A DNA stretch of 64,000 bases from positions 124,001 through 188,000 of the forward strand of contig CAIRYG010000003.1 of assembly GCA_903882745.1 (NCBI GenBank). Direction: 5' to 3'. The notes under the pieces are model-generated. The model was not told the origin of the DNA. It was given only the letters and a program-made list of their open reading frames with translations, and searched no databases. Source of the stretch: an uncultured Gemmatimonadota bacterium (lineage in GTDB: Bacteria; Gemmatimonadota; Gemmatimonadetes; Gemmatimonadales; Gemmatimonadaceae). Positions 41,134 to 50,469 of this stretch are shown one piece after another. A program made the translations under genes and the position numbers. Each line of letters begins with the position of its first letter. Position 1 is the first letter of the stretch.

Positions 41134-42462
41134 TTACGGCGTACCGGGCGTCTTACCGTCCGGGGTCTTGGGCTGGGCCGTGCGGGGCGTCGTCGTTCCC
41201 GAGGTAGTGCCGCTCGACGAACCGCCGCTCGAGCCACTGCTGGAGCCACTGCTGGAGCCACTGCTCGACCCGCTGCTCGAGCCGCCGCCCGATGACGTTG
41301 AGGTGCGTGGCGCTCCCGTGCTCCCACTGCCGGTGCCGCCCTGCTGGTACCCGCCGCCTTTCACCACGCGACCATGCGGTACCGGACTGGAGGGGCTCCA
41401 GGCGTCGTTGCGCACAATCACGACCGGTGTATTCCCAAAGTACCAGCCAGTTCCGAATCCGTACCCACCATATCCGTAACTGTTGTACCCGTAGTTCATC
41501 CCCGGACCGTAGCCGTAGTAGGCGTACGGCGAGTACCCGTAGGGGGAATATCCAAAGGGATACAGCCCCATCCCGTAATAGCCTTGCCACCCGTAATACG
41601 GATCAGAGATGCGCCCGTAGCCGGTGCCGCGCTCACTGCGCGAGCCGCCGAGTTCGTCGGGAATAAAGTCGGTGTCGCCGGTTGTCGGATTCACCGCAAA
41701 GACCGTCGGATAGCTCAGCGCGACCATCAGGTCGGTCACGCGATCCGGAACCTTGGCATCGGCCAAGCTGATGAGTGCCGCAGCATCGAGGTTGAAACGC
41801 TGCTTGCGTTCGGTCAGAAACGCTTCCACTACCGTTCCGTCGACGGCCTTCACGGCTTCCTTCACCGCATCAATCGCCACGGGGCGTGTTGCGAGCAACC
41901 GCGACGTGGCCGCACCAGCGCGATTCACCTGCAGCGACGCCATCGCATCCTGTGGCAGTCCGGCTGGTGGCAACGCGGATGTATAGCGCGCTGCATGCAC
42001 CCCACTGTACTCCCCGGAGGTCATCCCCTGTACCTGCAGCATGTTCGACTGCCCCGCCATCGCAATGATCGCACTCGCGTTGCGCTTCATATCAGCGGCA
42101 CACGTCATCTCTGAGCGCACATACACGCGATCGCCGTCTTTCGAGAAGCTCGCCTGCTCCCATCCGGTGCACCCTTCTTTGGCCACCGCATGGCGTGCGC
42201 CGCTCGCATCAACCGCGGTGCGCTCCACCACCTTGCCGTCGGTGATCGTAATGAAGTCGACCGTCGATCCTCCAGTGGGTACCACGCACAGCTGCGGCGG
42301 TGTGACGCCGCCGAGCATCGCAGCCTGCTGCGGTGCCCAGCATCCGACCCACGGATGCCAGCGCAGATCGCCGCCCTGCTGCGCGGACGCAGCCGGTGCG
42401 AGCACGCAGGACAGCACGGCGGCGATTGCCGTCGAGCGAAGTGCCCGAGTGGTGATGGTCAT
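41134..42462 (-). CDS. Secreted Tyr/Gly-rich and Ser/Gly-repeat protein
   Basis: 442 residues, start MTITTRALRSTAIAAVLSCV with GAGGAG; signal peptide ends ASAQQ. Residues about 25-290 are a mixed domain with Cys pairs (HPWVGCWAPQ, LCVVPTGG, EGCTGWEQ, EMTCAADMKR). Next comes a Tyr/Gly/Pro-rich region (YGWQGYYGMGLYPFGYSPYG), then a Ser/Gly-rich tail built on SSGS repeats ending in a Pro/Thr cap. It is co-transcribed with the upstream outer-membrane barrel (10-bp gap). The composition suggests an exported structural or surface protein; I know of no named family. Confidence 0.78.
   Translation of the reverse strand: MTITTRALRSTAIAAVLSCVLAPAASAQQGGDLRWHPWVGCWAPQQAAMLGGVTPPQLCVVPTGGSTVDFITITDGKVVERTAVDASGARHAVAKEGCTGWEQASFSKDGDRVYVRSEMTCAADMKRNASAIIAMAGQSNMLQVQGMTSGEYSGVHAARYTSALPPAGLPQDAMASLQVNRAGAATSRLLATRPVAIDAVKEAVKAVDGTVVEAFLTERKQRFNLDAAALISLADAKVPDRVTDLMVALSYPTVFAVNPTTGDTDFIPDELGGSRSERGTGYGRISDPYYGWQGYYGMGLYPFGYSPYGYSPYAYYGYGPGMNYGYNSYGYGGYGFGTGWYFGNTPVVIVRNDAWSPSSPVPHGRVVKGGGYQQGGTGSGSTGAPRTSTSSGGGSSSGSSSGSSSGSSSGSSGGSSSGTTSGTTTPRTAQPKTPDGKTPGTP
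41231..41290 (-). repeat. 12-bp in-frame tandem repeat (5 copies) encoding SSGS
   Basis: Units of GAGCCACTGCTG (plus strand), the last two diverged, encode the Ser-Ser-Gly-Ser tail of the Tyr/Gly-rich protein. Confidence 0.88.
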
Positions 42463-42472
42463 GTTCGTCTCC

Positions 42473-43297
42473 TCAGAACCTGAAGTGAAGACCGATACTC
42501 GTCGCGACCCCAGAGAGGTCGATCCGATTGAATCCGGTGTAATCCCCGCCGAGTGCAGCACTCGCCGCGGTGTAGCGCATGTCTGTCGAAATCGCGTAGC
42601 GCGGACTCAGTGAGTAATCAAAACCTGCGAACGCCTGGCCCGTTGGCGTCCACCCCGATGATTTATAGTCGTCGGGGAACACATTCTTGGTTTTCATGTC
42701 GATGAAATCGCCATTCTGGCGGAACTGGTACCACATCCCTCCGCCGCTCAGACCAACATACGGCGTGAACTTCGTGGGCACCCAGGCGAGACGCCCGATG
42801 CTCCGGCCATTCGGTACCAAGTAATACTTGATGCCAAGGGTGACCGGCATACGCTGCAAGGAGGTGTACTGCTCGATGGGCTTGTTGAGATTGTCCATCC
42901 AGTTTCGGAACTCGGACTTTGTGTTGGAGCCTCCAAAGTCGATGCCGATGGTAATGTCGTAGCGATCGCTGGCGTGAATCTGCAGGTCGGCGCCAATCGA
43001 CGCGGCGTTGAACGCGCTTTTGTCGAGGGTGAGATCCTTGATGGTCTGTGCGAACAGATCACTCGCCGCATTGGGCATCGTGAACCCACCCCGAATCACG
43101 AGCGACGCATCAGGGCGACCAAACAAGAATCCCTTGCCGGAATCCTGCGCCTGTGCCGGCGTGCTGACGGCGCTCAACACACTCAGAGCACTCAGAGCAG
43201 TTACGCCAATCGCGGACGCCCACACCAACCGCGCACAGCGCGCGGCTAGTCGGGTCCAACGGAGTGCAGTCTTCTCTTGGCTACACGAACCGGGCAT
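42473..43297 (-). CDS. Outer membrane beta-barrel protein
   Basis: 274 residues from MPGSCSQEKTALRWTRLAAR, chosen because a GGAGGAGGGGGAG ribosome-binding site lies directly upstream. After a signal peptide ending PAQAQ come alternating strands: DASLVIRGGFTMPNA, YDITIGIDFGGSNTKSEFRN, MPVTLGIKYYLVPNG, FTPYVGLSGGGMWYQF, PTGQAFAGFDYSLSPRYAISTDMRYTA. The chain ends in SGVATSIGLHFRF, whose terminal Phe is the usual barrel C-terminal signal. It fits the OmpW/OmpA-type small barrels. Its function may depend on the Tyr/Gly-rich protein in the same operon. Confidence 0.85.
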   Translation of the reverse strand: MPGSCSQEKTALRWTRLAARCARLVWASAIGVTALSALSVLSAVSTPAQAQDSGKGFLFGRPDASLVIRGGFTMPNAASDLFAQTIKDLTLDKSAFNAASIGADLQIHASDRYDITIGIDFGGSNTKSEFRNWMDNLNKPIEQYTSLQRMPVTLGIKYYLVPNGRSIGRLAWVPTKFTPYVGLSGGGMWYQFRQNGDFIDMKTKNVFPDDYKSSGWTPTGQAFAGFDYSLSPRYAISTDMRYTAASAALGGDYTGFNRIDLSGVATSIGLHFRF

Positions 43298-43454
43298 CTC
43301 CCCCTCCTCCGCCCTGCGACGGACCAGCCCCCGGAACGGACCGGAACCTACCGGGCCACCCGAAGCGTGATACCTATATACCATACGCAGTCGGGGGCGT
43401 TCCGTTTCACCCCCCAACCGCCCGCCGCCATCAAAATATCACAAATCTGCCAGT

Positions 43455-44306
43455 TTAGGCGCGCTCGAAGGTCACTGTGGCGGCCATCTGCTCCATGGCT
43501 TCCCGCTTCTTCTTGGGCATCAACAGGCCGAAGATCCGCCAGATCGCCGCCCCCTGCATCTCCCGCTTGAGGCGTCGCGCTTCGAGGGCGTTGTAGCGCA
43601 CCCGGCGCTCCATCCACCCCATCGGCGTGAACCAGGCGGTGCCCTCGGCCGGTGCGAACTGGAACGGCGCGTTCCCCCGCTGTACCTCCTGCCCCCAGCT
43701 CTTGCTCATGAACTCGATGAGGATGGGGTTGGCGAGATCGATGATCCACCAGCCGAAGCTCGGGACAGCCGCCAGCGCACGCGCGAGCGCCTCGACATCG
43801 GCCGGCGTCAGGTAAATGAGTAACCCTTCGGCGATCACGAGCACGCGCTTGGCATTGGCGCCGAGTTCGGCGAACAGCGCGTCACGGTCAGCAGCGATCC
43901 GGAGATCCACGCCACGTGACTCGTAGTGGCACTTGGGTTTCGCATCGCCGATGATCCCTGCCTTGTAGGCCAGGATCTCGGGGAAGTCCACGTCCACCCA
44001 GCGGAGTTCGGGGTCGAGGTCCAGCCGCCACGGGCGCGCGTCGAGACCAGCGGCGATGTTCAGCACGAGGTCGACCTGCTCGCGTTTGATCGTGTCGAGG
44101 ATCTCCTCGTCGAACACCTGTGTGCGAACGATCATGGCCCACGCGGTCCGACGGCCGTACTTCATCGAGTCGACGATCCGCTCGCCCTGCTCGCCGGCCA
44201 GCTTGGCGGCAAAGGGATCACGGAAGAGCGCGTCCGGACGCGCACTCTCCATGGCGCGGTACACCGCGACCCAACGGGCGGTATCGGAAACGTGCGAGAT
44301 CGTCAT
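43455..44306 (-). CDS. Class I SAM-dependent methyltransferase (leucine-carboxyl-methyltransferase-like)
   Basis: 283 residues from MTISHVSDTARWVAVYRAME with GGGAG upstream. It has the LCM/PpmI-like pattern: RPDALFRDPFAAKLAG, VLNIAAGLDARPWRLDL (SAM motif), and a VDFPEILAYKAGII block. The group (TIGR00027-type) modifies small or protein substrates, often polyketide or lipid precursors, that cannot be assigned here. It stands alone between the barrel gene and ettA on the same strand. Confidence 0.88.
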   Translation of the reverse strand: MTISHVSDTARWVAVYRAMESARPDALFRDPFAAKLAGEQGERIVDSMKYGRRTAWAMIVRTQVFDEEILDTIKREQVDLVLNIAAGLDARPWRLDLDPELRWVDVDFPEILAYKAGIIGDAKPKCHYESRGVDLRIAADRDALFAELGANAKRVLVIAEGLLIYLTPADVEALARALAAVPSFGWWIIDLANPILIEFMSKSWGQEVQRGNAPFQFAPAEGTAWFTPMGWMERRVRYNALEARRLKREMQGAAIWRIFGLLMPKKKREAMEQMAATVTFERA

Positions 44307-44363
44307 GTCGGGCTCCCAGTGCAACGACGAGGGTGACGCTCGCTCGTGACCTGTCCGCAGAGC

Positions 44364-46040
44364 CTACTTGCGCACGAGCGGCTTGAACTTGATGCGGTGC
44401 GGTTGATCGGCATCGGGACCCTTCCGCTTACGCAGGTCCTCGATGTACAGGCCATAGTTTCCTTCGAACCACACCACTTCCGAGTCCCCTTCGAACGCGA
44501 GAATGTGCGTTGCGATTCGGTCGAGGAACCAACGATCGTGCGTGATGACTACCGCACAGCCGGCGAAGTCGAGCAACGCTTCTTCGAGCGCGCGCAGCGT
44601 GTCGACGTCGAGATCGTTCGTTGGTTCGTCGAGCAGCAGGAGGTTGGCCCCTTCCATGAGCGTCTTGGCGAGATGCAACCGGTTGCGTTCGCCGCCGGAG
44701 AGGATGCCGACCTTTTTCTGCTGATCCGAGCCGCGGAAGTTGAAGCTGCTCAAATACGCGCGGCTGTTCAGCTCTTTCTTGCCGACCATGATTTGCTCGA
44801 GCCCGCCGGAAATCTCCTGCCACGCGGAGTTGTCGGGGTTCAGCGTGCGCGACTGATCGACGTAGGCCATCTGCACCGTCTCGCCGATCTTGACCTCGCC
44901 GCTGTCGAGCGGCTCCTTGCCCCCCATGATCTTGAACAGGGTGGTCTTGCCGGCGCCGTTGGGACCGATAATCCCCACGATGCCACCGCGCGGCAACGAG
45001 AAGTTCAGATCGTCAAATAGCAGCTTCTCGCCGAACGCCTTGCCGGCCTTCTTCGCGATCACCACATCGTTGCCCAAGCGCGCTGGGGTGGGGATCACGA
45101 TTTCGTTGGACGCGACCTTGGCCTGCTGCTCTTCGCTCTGCAAATCCTCAAACGCCTGGATACGCGCCTTGCTCTTGGCCTGCCGAGCACGCGGGGCCAT
45201 TCGCACCCACTCGAGCTCACGCTGCAACGTGCGCTGACGGGCGCTCGCCGTCTTCTCCTCAAGCGCCATACGGCTCTGCTTCTGATCGAGCCAGCTGGTG
45301 TAGTTCCCTTCCCACGGGATTCCCTTGCCGCGGTCGAGCTCGAGGATCCACTGCGCCACGTTATCCAAGAAGTAGCGATCGTGCGTGATGGCCACGACGG
45401 TCCCTGGGAACGACGCGAGGAACTGCTCGAGCCAGGCCACGCTCTCGGCGTCCAAGTGGTTCGTGGGTTCGTCGAGCAGGAGCATGTCCGGCTCTTCGAG
45501 CAGCACCTTGCACAACGCCACGCGACGGCGCTCACCACCCGAGAGGTTGGTGACCTCAGCGTCGGCGGGCGGGAGACGCAGGGCGTCCATCGCGATCTCG
45601 ACCTTGCGATCGAGCTCCCACAGATTGTGGTTGTCGATGTATTCCTGAAGCTTCCCCTGCTCTTCCAGTAGGTCGTTCATCTCGTCGTCGCTCATGGGCT
45701 CGGCGAACTTCATCGAGACCTCATTGAAGCGGTCGAGCTTGGCGCGCTGGACGGCGACGGCCTCGTCGACGTTCCCCTTTACGGTTTTGTTGGGGTCGAG
45801 CTGTGGCTCTTGGGGGAGGTACCCGATGCGCGTGCCTTTATGCGCCCAGGCTTCCCCCTGAAATTCCTGATCGACACCGGCCATGATGCGCAGGAGCGAC
45901 GATTTGCCGGCGCCGTTGGGGCCGAGCACGCCGATCTTGGCGCCTGGGTAGAAGGAGAGCCAAATATCGTCCAGGATGATGCGCTGGGGCGGAATCACCT
46001 TGCGCAACGCCTTCATGACGTAGATAAACTGCGGAGCCAT
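44364..46040 (-). CDS. ettA: Energy-dependent translational throttle protein EttA (ABC-F)
   Basis: 558 residues from [20 protein letters not shown] (AGAGAGG upstream), the standard EttA length. Two ABC cassettes are seen: first Walker [10 protein letters not shown], signature [11 protein letters not shown], Walker [12 protein letters not shown]; second Walker [10 protein letters not shown], signature [11 protein letters not shown], Walker [12 protein letters not shown]. The linker contains the basic, helical P-site-tRNA-interaction region ([22 protein letters not shown]). It binds the ribosomal E site and gates early elongation according to ATP/ADP ratio. Confidence 0.97.
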   Translation of the reverse strand: MAPQFIYVMKALRKVIPPQRIILDDIWLSFYPGAKIGVLGPNGAGKSSLLRIMAGVDQEFQGEAWAHKGTRIGYLPQEPQLDPNKTVKGNVDEAVAVQRAKLDRFNEVSMKFAEPMSDDEMNDLLEEQGKLQEYIDNHNLWELDRKVEIAMDALRLPPADAEVTNLSGGERRRVALCKVLLEEPDMLLLDEPTNHLDAESVAWLEQFLASFPGTVVAITHDRYFLDNVAQWILELDRGKGIPWEGNYTSWLDQKQSRMALEEKTASARQRTLQRELEWVRMAPRARQAKSKARIQAFEDLQSEEQQAKVASNEIVIPTPARLGNDVVIAKKAGKAFGEKLLFDDLNFSLPRGGIVGIIGPNGAGKTTLFKIMGGKEPLDSGEVKIGETVQMAYVDQSRTLNPDNSAWQEISGGLEQIMVGKKELNSRAYLSSFNFRGSDQQKKVGILSGGERNRLHLAKTLMEGANLLLLDEPTNDLDVDTLRALEEALLDFAGCAVVITHDRWFLDRIATHILAFEGDSEVVWFEGNYGLYIEDLRKRKGPDADQPHRIKFKPLVRK

Positions 46041-46416
46041 ACAACTGCCTCTCTTGCTCTCTATGAGAGCGCGCGCGGGGACGCCAAATAATGCGTTGAC
46101 AGAGGGATAAGTCCCATAACGTATCCCATAATTTTGGATTGTTGCGTTCGTCGTGGCCGCTCCCCGGGTGTGCGAGTGCAGCCACACCGAAAGTTAGCGG
46201 TCCGTGACCGGTGGTGGGAGGCAATCCGGTGGGTATTCACGGGCTTTTTTTCGCTCGCCCGGACCACCATTCCCGATAGCGAACGAGGCAAGGGGTAGGG
46301 CCATCTTCACGCTGTTGTGTCACCCGCACCCTGCGGTGCCGTGATCCTGCCTATATGTTCGGAGACGGCCACGACACGCCAGCACCAATCCACGCATTCC
46401 CCCACCGGACCGCCAC
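46041..46416. other. Intergenic region between ettA and a methyltransferase
   Basis: 376 bp without a supportable gene, containing the divergent promoters of ettA and the downstream methyltransferase. On the ettA side, CCCATAA occurs twice 12 bp apart (46114 and 46126) beside GGGATAA at 46104, which may be a regulator site. A T-tract (CTTTTTTTCG near 46232) lies between the genes; no stable stem precedes it. Confidence 0.4.
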
Positions 46417-47229
46417 GTGCTCGACCACCTCTTCCTTCGGGGAACGTACTTCCCCGCGCATGCCGACAACCGGATGCAATTCGAAGGCGAAGTCGAGCTG
46501 GCACGGGCACGCTACCTCGCCGAACAGCCGGCCACACTGACACGACTGCTCCGGCAGCGCTACGCGTGGATGCGGCCCTATCTGGCCAATCGCACGCAGG
46601 TCGTAGAACTCGGCTCCGGCGCTGGTTTCGCCAAGCAATTCCTGCCGGACGTCCCGATTCTGCTCACCGACGTCGGCCACTACCCGTGGATCGACCTCGA
46701 GGTCAATGCGATGCAACCGCCATTCGCACCGGCGAGCGTCGACGCGTTCATCTGCTCGCACATGATCCACCACCTCTATTCGCCACGGCAGTTTCTGGAC
46801 ATCGTGCACGAACAGCTCCGGCCAGGTGGGCTCCTCGTCATTCAGGAAGTCCACACCGGGTTAATGCTCCGCATACTCCTGCGCCTGATGCGACACGAAG
46901 GCTGGTCGTTTGACGTGGACGTGTTCGATCGGAACGCGGTGGCCAACGATCCCAGCGACCCCTGGTCCGCGAACTGCGCGATTCCACGCCTGTTATTTGA
47001 CGATCATGCACGGTTCGCCCGCGAGGTGCCGGGATTCCATATTCTGCACGATGCGTTGAGCGAAACGCTGCTCTTTCCGCTGTCTGGCGGCGTGATTGCA
47101 CAAACGTGGCGCCCGGCCCTGCCCGCCTTCCTTCTTGATCTCGTCGAGTGGCTGGATCGTGGGCTGGTCGCGCTCGCCCCAAATGTCTGTGCCATGGGCC
47201 GGTCGCTCGTTCTGCAAAAGGTGGGCTGA
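46417..47229 (+). CDS. Class I SAM-dependent methyltransferase
   Basis: 270 residues from a GTG (MLDHLFLRGTYFPAHADNRM); an ATG 19 codons in is possible. It has motif I VVELGSGAGFAKQFL, IDLEVNAMQPPFAPASVDAFICSHMIHHL and PGGLLVIQEVHTG, the UbiE/COQ5-like layout. An extended C-terminal half follows with amphipathic or membrane-proximal segments (LLFPLSGGVIAQTWRPALPAFLLDLVEW), so the acceptor may be lipid-linked. It is the first gene of the plus-strand run that continues into the GtrA-Rpe operon, with a 55-bp gap. Confidence 0.82.
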   Translation: MLDHLFLRGTYFPAHADNRMQFEGEVELARARYLAEQPATLTRLLRQRYAWMRPYLANRTQVVELGSGAGFAKQFLPDVPILLTDVGHYPWIDLEVNAMQPPFAPASVDAFICSHMIHHLYSPRQFLDIVHEQLRPGGLLVIQEVHTGLMLRILLRLMRHEGWSFDVDVFDRNAVANDPSDPWSANCAIPRLLFDDHARFAREVPGFHILHDALSETLLFPLSGGVIAQTWRPALPAFLLDLVEWLDRGLVALAPNVCAMGRSLVLQKVG

Positions 47230-47284
47230 GGGAGCACGGTCGTGCTAACTTATCCCTGGTGACCTGCCGCTCCCTGCCCCTCGC

Positions 47285-48358
47285 ATGAGGCTGCTCCACC
47301 CTCAGGCCGATGCCGACCTCTCGGCGCTCTGGTACCGCTACCGGTTCCTGGCGTCGTATATGGTCATCGGAGCGCTATCGCTCGTACTCGAGGTAGGGAT
47401 CCTCCACACTCTCGAGAACGGGTTCGGCCTTCCGCGTCTCTACGCGGCGAGTGTCGGCGTCGGCTGCGCCGTGCTGACCGCCTATTATCTCAACGCGCGC
47501 TTCAATTTCAAGATTCCGCCGGCCAAGCGCTGGCGTGCGTTCCGCTACTTCGCGCTGATTTCGGCCTTCTCGCTCGCCCTCAACTACATCTTCAAGTCAC
47601 GACTCGGCGCGATGGGATGGAGCTACGAACAGTCGCGCATTGTCACGTCGGGCGCGTTGTTTCTCATTGCGTACACGTTGCATCGACGCTACTCCTTTCA
47701 CGATTTCAAGCAGGTGGGAGTCGCCGTCTACGTGGATCGCGTCGAAGATATTCGCGGCATCTGGGAGAAAGTTGGCGCGTATCCGAACTTCATCCATGTC
47801 GATCTCGTCGACCGCACGGTCGCACCGGACAAGGAAGCGCCCGCCAGTAATCGCGCGGAGGTCGTACGCGCGTTCTGGCCTGATAAACCGGTGCACGTCC
47901 ACGTCATGTCGCGAACGCCGTCGCGGTGGTTGCCAGACCTGCTCCCGTACGCGGATGTGATTTTTGTGCACCTCAACCTCGACGAGCCGATTGCCGATGT
48001 GTTGCACGCCATTCACCAAGGGCGTCGGAAGGCTGGCATCTGCGTGCGGGTCACGGAGTCGGTAGACGCGGTGCGTCCGTTCTTGGCTGAGGTCAAGCAT
48101 ATTCTGCTCCTTGCCATCGAGAACCCCGGCGCGTCGGGTCAGGTGCAGAACCCGCACGTGCGTGAGCAAATTCGCGAGCTCAGCCGCTGGACAGAACGCG
48201 GGCGGCTCACGGTCTGTGTCGACGGTGGCGTCAATGAGCACAACATTGGCAGACTCGACGTGGAGCTGGCCGTCTCCGCGTCGTCGGTGCTCAATAGTGC
48301 CGATCCGCGACGGCAGATCCTGCGGCTCCAAACCTCGAGCGCGTACGAAGCGCCGTGA
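47285..48358 (+). CDS. Fusion: GtrA-like membrane domain plus ribulose-phosphate 3-epimerase-like domain
   Basis: 357 residues from MRLLHPQADADLSALWYRYR. Residues about 20-145 are a GtrA-type domain with four membrane helices (LASYMVIGALSLVLEVGILH, AASVGVGCAVLTAYYLNARFNFKI, FALISAFSLALNYIF, ALFLIAYTLHRRYSF). Residues about 150-350 form a TIM-barrel related to ribulose-5-phosphate 3-epimerase: FIHVDLVDRTVAP, PVHVHVMSRTP, DVIFVHLN, LLAIENPGASGQ and LTVCVDGGVNEHNIGRLDVELAVSASSVLNS. The metal/phosphate positions are partly conserved. GtrA proteins flip polyprenyl-linked sugars; joining one to an epimerase-like enzyme would couple a soluble sugar-phosphate step to the membrane. I am not aware of this pairing being described. 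Confidence 0.82.
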   Translation: MRLLHPQADADLSALWYRYRFLASYMVIGALSLVLEVGILHTLENGFGLPRLYAASVGVGCAVLTAYYLNARFNFKIPPAKRWRAFRYFALISAFSLALNYIFKSRLGAMGWSYEQSRIVTSGALFLIAYTLHRRYSFHDFKQVGVAVYVDRVEDIRGIWEKVGAYPNFIHVDLVDRTVAPDKEAPASNRAEVVRAFWPDKPVHVHVMSRTPSRWLPDLLPYADVIFVHLNLDEPIADVLHAIHQGRRKAGICVRVTESVDAVRPFLAEVKHILLLAIENPGASGQVQNPHVREQIRELSRWTERGRLTVCVDGGVNEHNIGRLDVELAVSASSVLNSADPRRQILRLQTSSAYEAP

Positions 48359-48382
48359 CCATGTCGCTGTGAGCAACCGTCG

Positions 48383-49855
48383 GTGAGCACTCCCTCGAAC
48401 GCGACGCAGCGCGACGATACGCGCGAGGACCAGCGCGACGGCGCGCGCACCGCGATCATCAGTGCGCTTGCTCCCATTGATGGGGTGCGTAGCGTGCGTT
48501 TCGTCGGATCGTATTGGGAGGCAGACGCCACAACTGCGCCGGGCGATGTGGACGTCGTCGTCATTCTCTCAACACTCACACGCACGCGTTTCGAAGCCTG
48601 CAGGGCCGCCGTCCGTGCGATCGGCGGTCACGTGTTCGGACTGCCCGGCCTCCCCGTGCAGATCAACGACACGTTCGGCCCACAGAAACTGGGCGCCGGC
48701 GATCAGGTCGTTGTGCACCTGATGATTTATGACGTGGCATCGCATCGCGCGCATGTGCTCGCCAGTCCGTTTACCTGCCTCGATTGGGAGCGCGTGGATC
48801 ACGGGTACGGCCCGTCATTGCGCGAGACCTACGCTGTGGCGCCCATCGCACCGCCGACGCTGCTCGACGCGCGCCGCGGCGTCGCGAACTACCTCGACGA
48901 TCTCAACGCGGGCACCGTGAGTGTGCGGTCGTACGCGTGGAACGTCGACGGCACGGCATCACTCGCCGTGCAGCAGATTTCGCTCGATGCACGGAATCGT
49001 GGCGAGTTTGCCGTGCATGTGGTCAAACATCTGCTCACGAACCTTACCAAGGTCCTGACGGGCCGTAACGAGCCCCTCACCGACGACGCGCTCGCGGCGG
49101 CATGGGCGCGATGGGTGCCGAGCTCGGCGGCGCTCTGTCCAGAATACCTCGCGATGCTTGCCGCCAAACGCACCGGCGTCGTGGAGTATGCGCCGCGGGC
49201 TGTCGATGTGGCGATTGAATTCGCAGCAGGATTCGCGGCCGCGCTTGATGCACTCATTGCGGCGTTGCCGCGTATCGTCTGGATACGGCACGCAGCCACT
49301 GCACTCAACGACGGCACCTTCCTCGGCCAAGGGCGCGACCCATCGGTGGCTGATGCCGCTGCCATTGCCCCCCTCGGTGGGCAGTGGGTACGCGTCCAGT
49401 CGAGCACCGCGCGACGTGCGCTGGAGACGGCAGCGCGACTCGCTCCCGGAGTATCGGTCACGCACGATCCGCGCCTCGCAGAAATTGACTACGGAGCAGC
49501 TGAAAGACTCACCTACGCGGACCTCGCCGAGCAGTTTCCTGCGGTGGTCCGTGATTGGCAGTCAGGAGGTGACGCCGCATTTCCGGGCGGAGAATGTCAT
49601 GGCGATGTGCTCGCGCGACTCGACGCCGCGATTCGCGATCTCACGCAACTCAGCGGCTCTGCCCTCGTGGTCACGCACAACGTCGTGCTCCGGACATTGC
49701 TGGGGTCGCGACTGAATATTCCGCGCCACGACTGGCATCGGATTTCGGTTAATCATGTGGATCCCATTGAGTCCTTCGTCATTGGTGATCGGGTCGTGCC
49801 CTACCTCGCTCCTGCGCGGCTTGGTGCAATTCTTGATTGTGGAGTTGGCGCATGA
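48383..49855 (+). CDS. Fusion: nucleotidyltransferase-fold domain plus histidine phosphatase
   Basis: 490 residues from a GTG, MSTPSNATQRDDTREDQRDG. The N-terminal 80 residues have FVGSYWEADATTAPGDVDVVV, the G-S-...-D-x-D pattern of the Pol-beta/minimal nucleotidyltransferase fold. A helical middle (residues 150-290) resembles the C-terminal domains of such enzymes. The last 190 residues are a phosphoglycerate-mutase-type histidine phosphatase: IVWIRHAATALNDGTFLGQGRDP (RHG-like motif), SSTARRALETA, EIDYGAAERLTYADLAEQFP and LVVTHNVVLRTLLG. The two activities could work on one phosphorylated or nucleotidylated compound. The gene ends as ATGA with the next start. Confidence 0.78.
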   Translation: MSTPSNATQRDDTREDQRDGARTAIISALAPIDGVRSVRFVGSYWEADATTAPGDVDVVVILSTLTRTRFEACRAAVRAIGGHVFGLPGLPVQINDTFGPQKLGAGDQVVVHLMIYDVASHRAHVLASPFTCLDWERVDHGYGPSLRETYAVAPIAPPTLLDARRGVANYLDDLNAGTVSVRSYAWNVDGTASLAVQQISLDARNRGEFAVHVVKHLLTNLTKVLTGRNEPLTDDALAAAWARWVPSSAALCPEYLAMLAAKRTGVVEYAPRAVDVAIEFAAGFAAALDALIAALPRIVWIRHAATALNDGTFLGQGRDPSVADAAAIAPLGGQWVRVQSSTARRALETAARLAPGVSVTHDPRLAEIDYGAAERLTYADLAEQFPAVVRDWQSGGDAAFPGGECHGDVLARLDAAIRDLTQLSGSALVVTHNVVLRTLLGSRLNIPRHDWHRISVNHVDPIESFVIGDRVVPYLAPARLGAILDCGVGA

Positions 49856-50469
49856 CATTCGGCTTCTTCATTGATCCCTCGCCGGCGCTTGCGTCACTCG
49901 TACTCGAGCGGAAGGCGGCGGCCGGTACACGGTGGCCACAGGCCACGTACCTCTCGCATCCGGTGCACGCGACACTGCTGGCGGGTGCCTTTGCTGAGAT
50001 GTCTGAGTGGTTGCCACTCCTCTCGGCACGCGTCGCGACGGCTGCGCCATTCTGGATTGAATGTCGTACGCCGGTTGTCTTTGCAAACGACCCAATCACC
50101 GGCGGAGCGACCGTGGTGATTGACGTCCTACCGGCGGCCGCGCTCCATGCGCTCCAACTGATGGTCGCTGAGACCGTTGCTCCGTTTCGAGATGTCGCGG
50201 TGGCTGAGTCCCTCGCGGCGCGAGTTCGAGATGCCGAGGCCGCCGAGTGCACGCGCGCATTCGGCAGTCCGTGGGTTGGTGCACACTGGCGCCCGCATTT
50301 TACGATCGGATCGTTTGCGGTGGACCCGAGTGCTCCCGAGTTGGCGTCGCTACTGGCGCCGTTCGCGCCGTTGTCGGTTCCTGTCCGATCGGTATCGGTG
50401 TGGAAGATTGCTGGCGATGTGCACGAACGGTGCGCCGAAATCACGTTTGGTGGAGCGGTAGGGGGATGA
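49852..50469 (+). CDS. 2H-phosphoesterase-like protein (2'-5' RNA ligase superfamily)
   Basis: 205 residues; the ATG overlaps the previous stop (ATGA). Two H-x-T motifs define the 2H superfamily: SHPVHATLLAGAF near residue 40 and HWRPHFTIGSF near 140. The superfamily hydrolyses 2',3'-cyclic or 2'-5' phosphodiesters, or cyclic sugar phosphates. In this operon it could open a cyclic phosphodiester intermediate. Its stop overlaps the NTP-transferase ATG (ATGA), so both are translated in step. Confidence 0.8.
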   Translation: MTFGFFIDPSPALASLVLERKAAAGTRWPQATYLSHPVHATLLAGAFAEMSEWLPLLSARVATAAPFWIECRTPVVFANDPITGGATVVIDVLPAAALHALQLMVAETVAPFRDVAVAESLAARVRDAEAAECTRAFGSPWVGAHWRPHFTIGSFAVDPSAPELASLLAPFAPLSVPVRSVSVWKIAGDVHERCAEITFGGAVGG

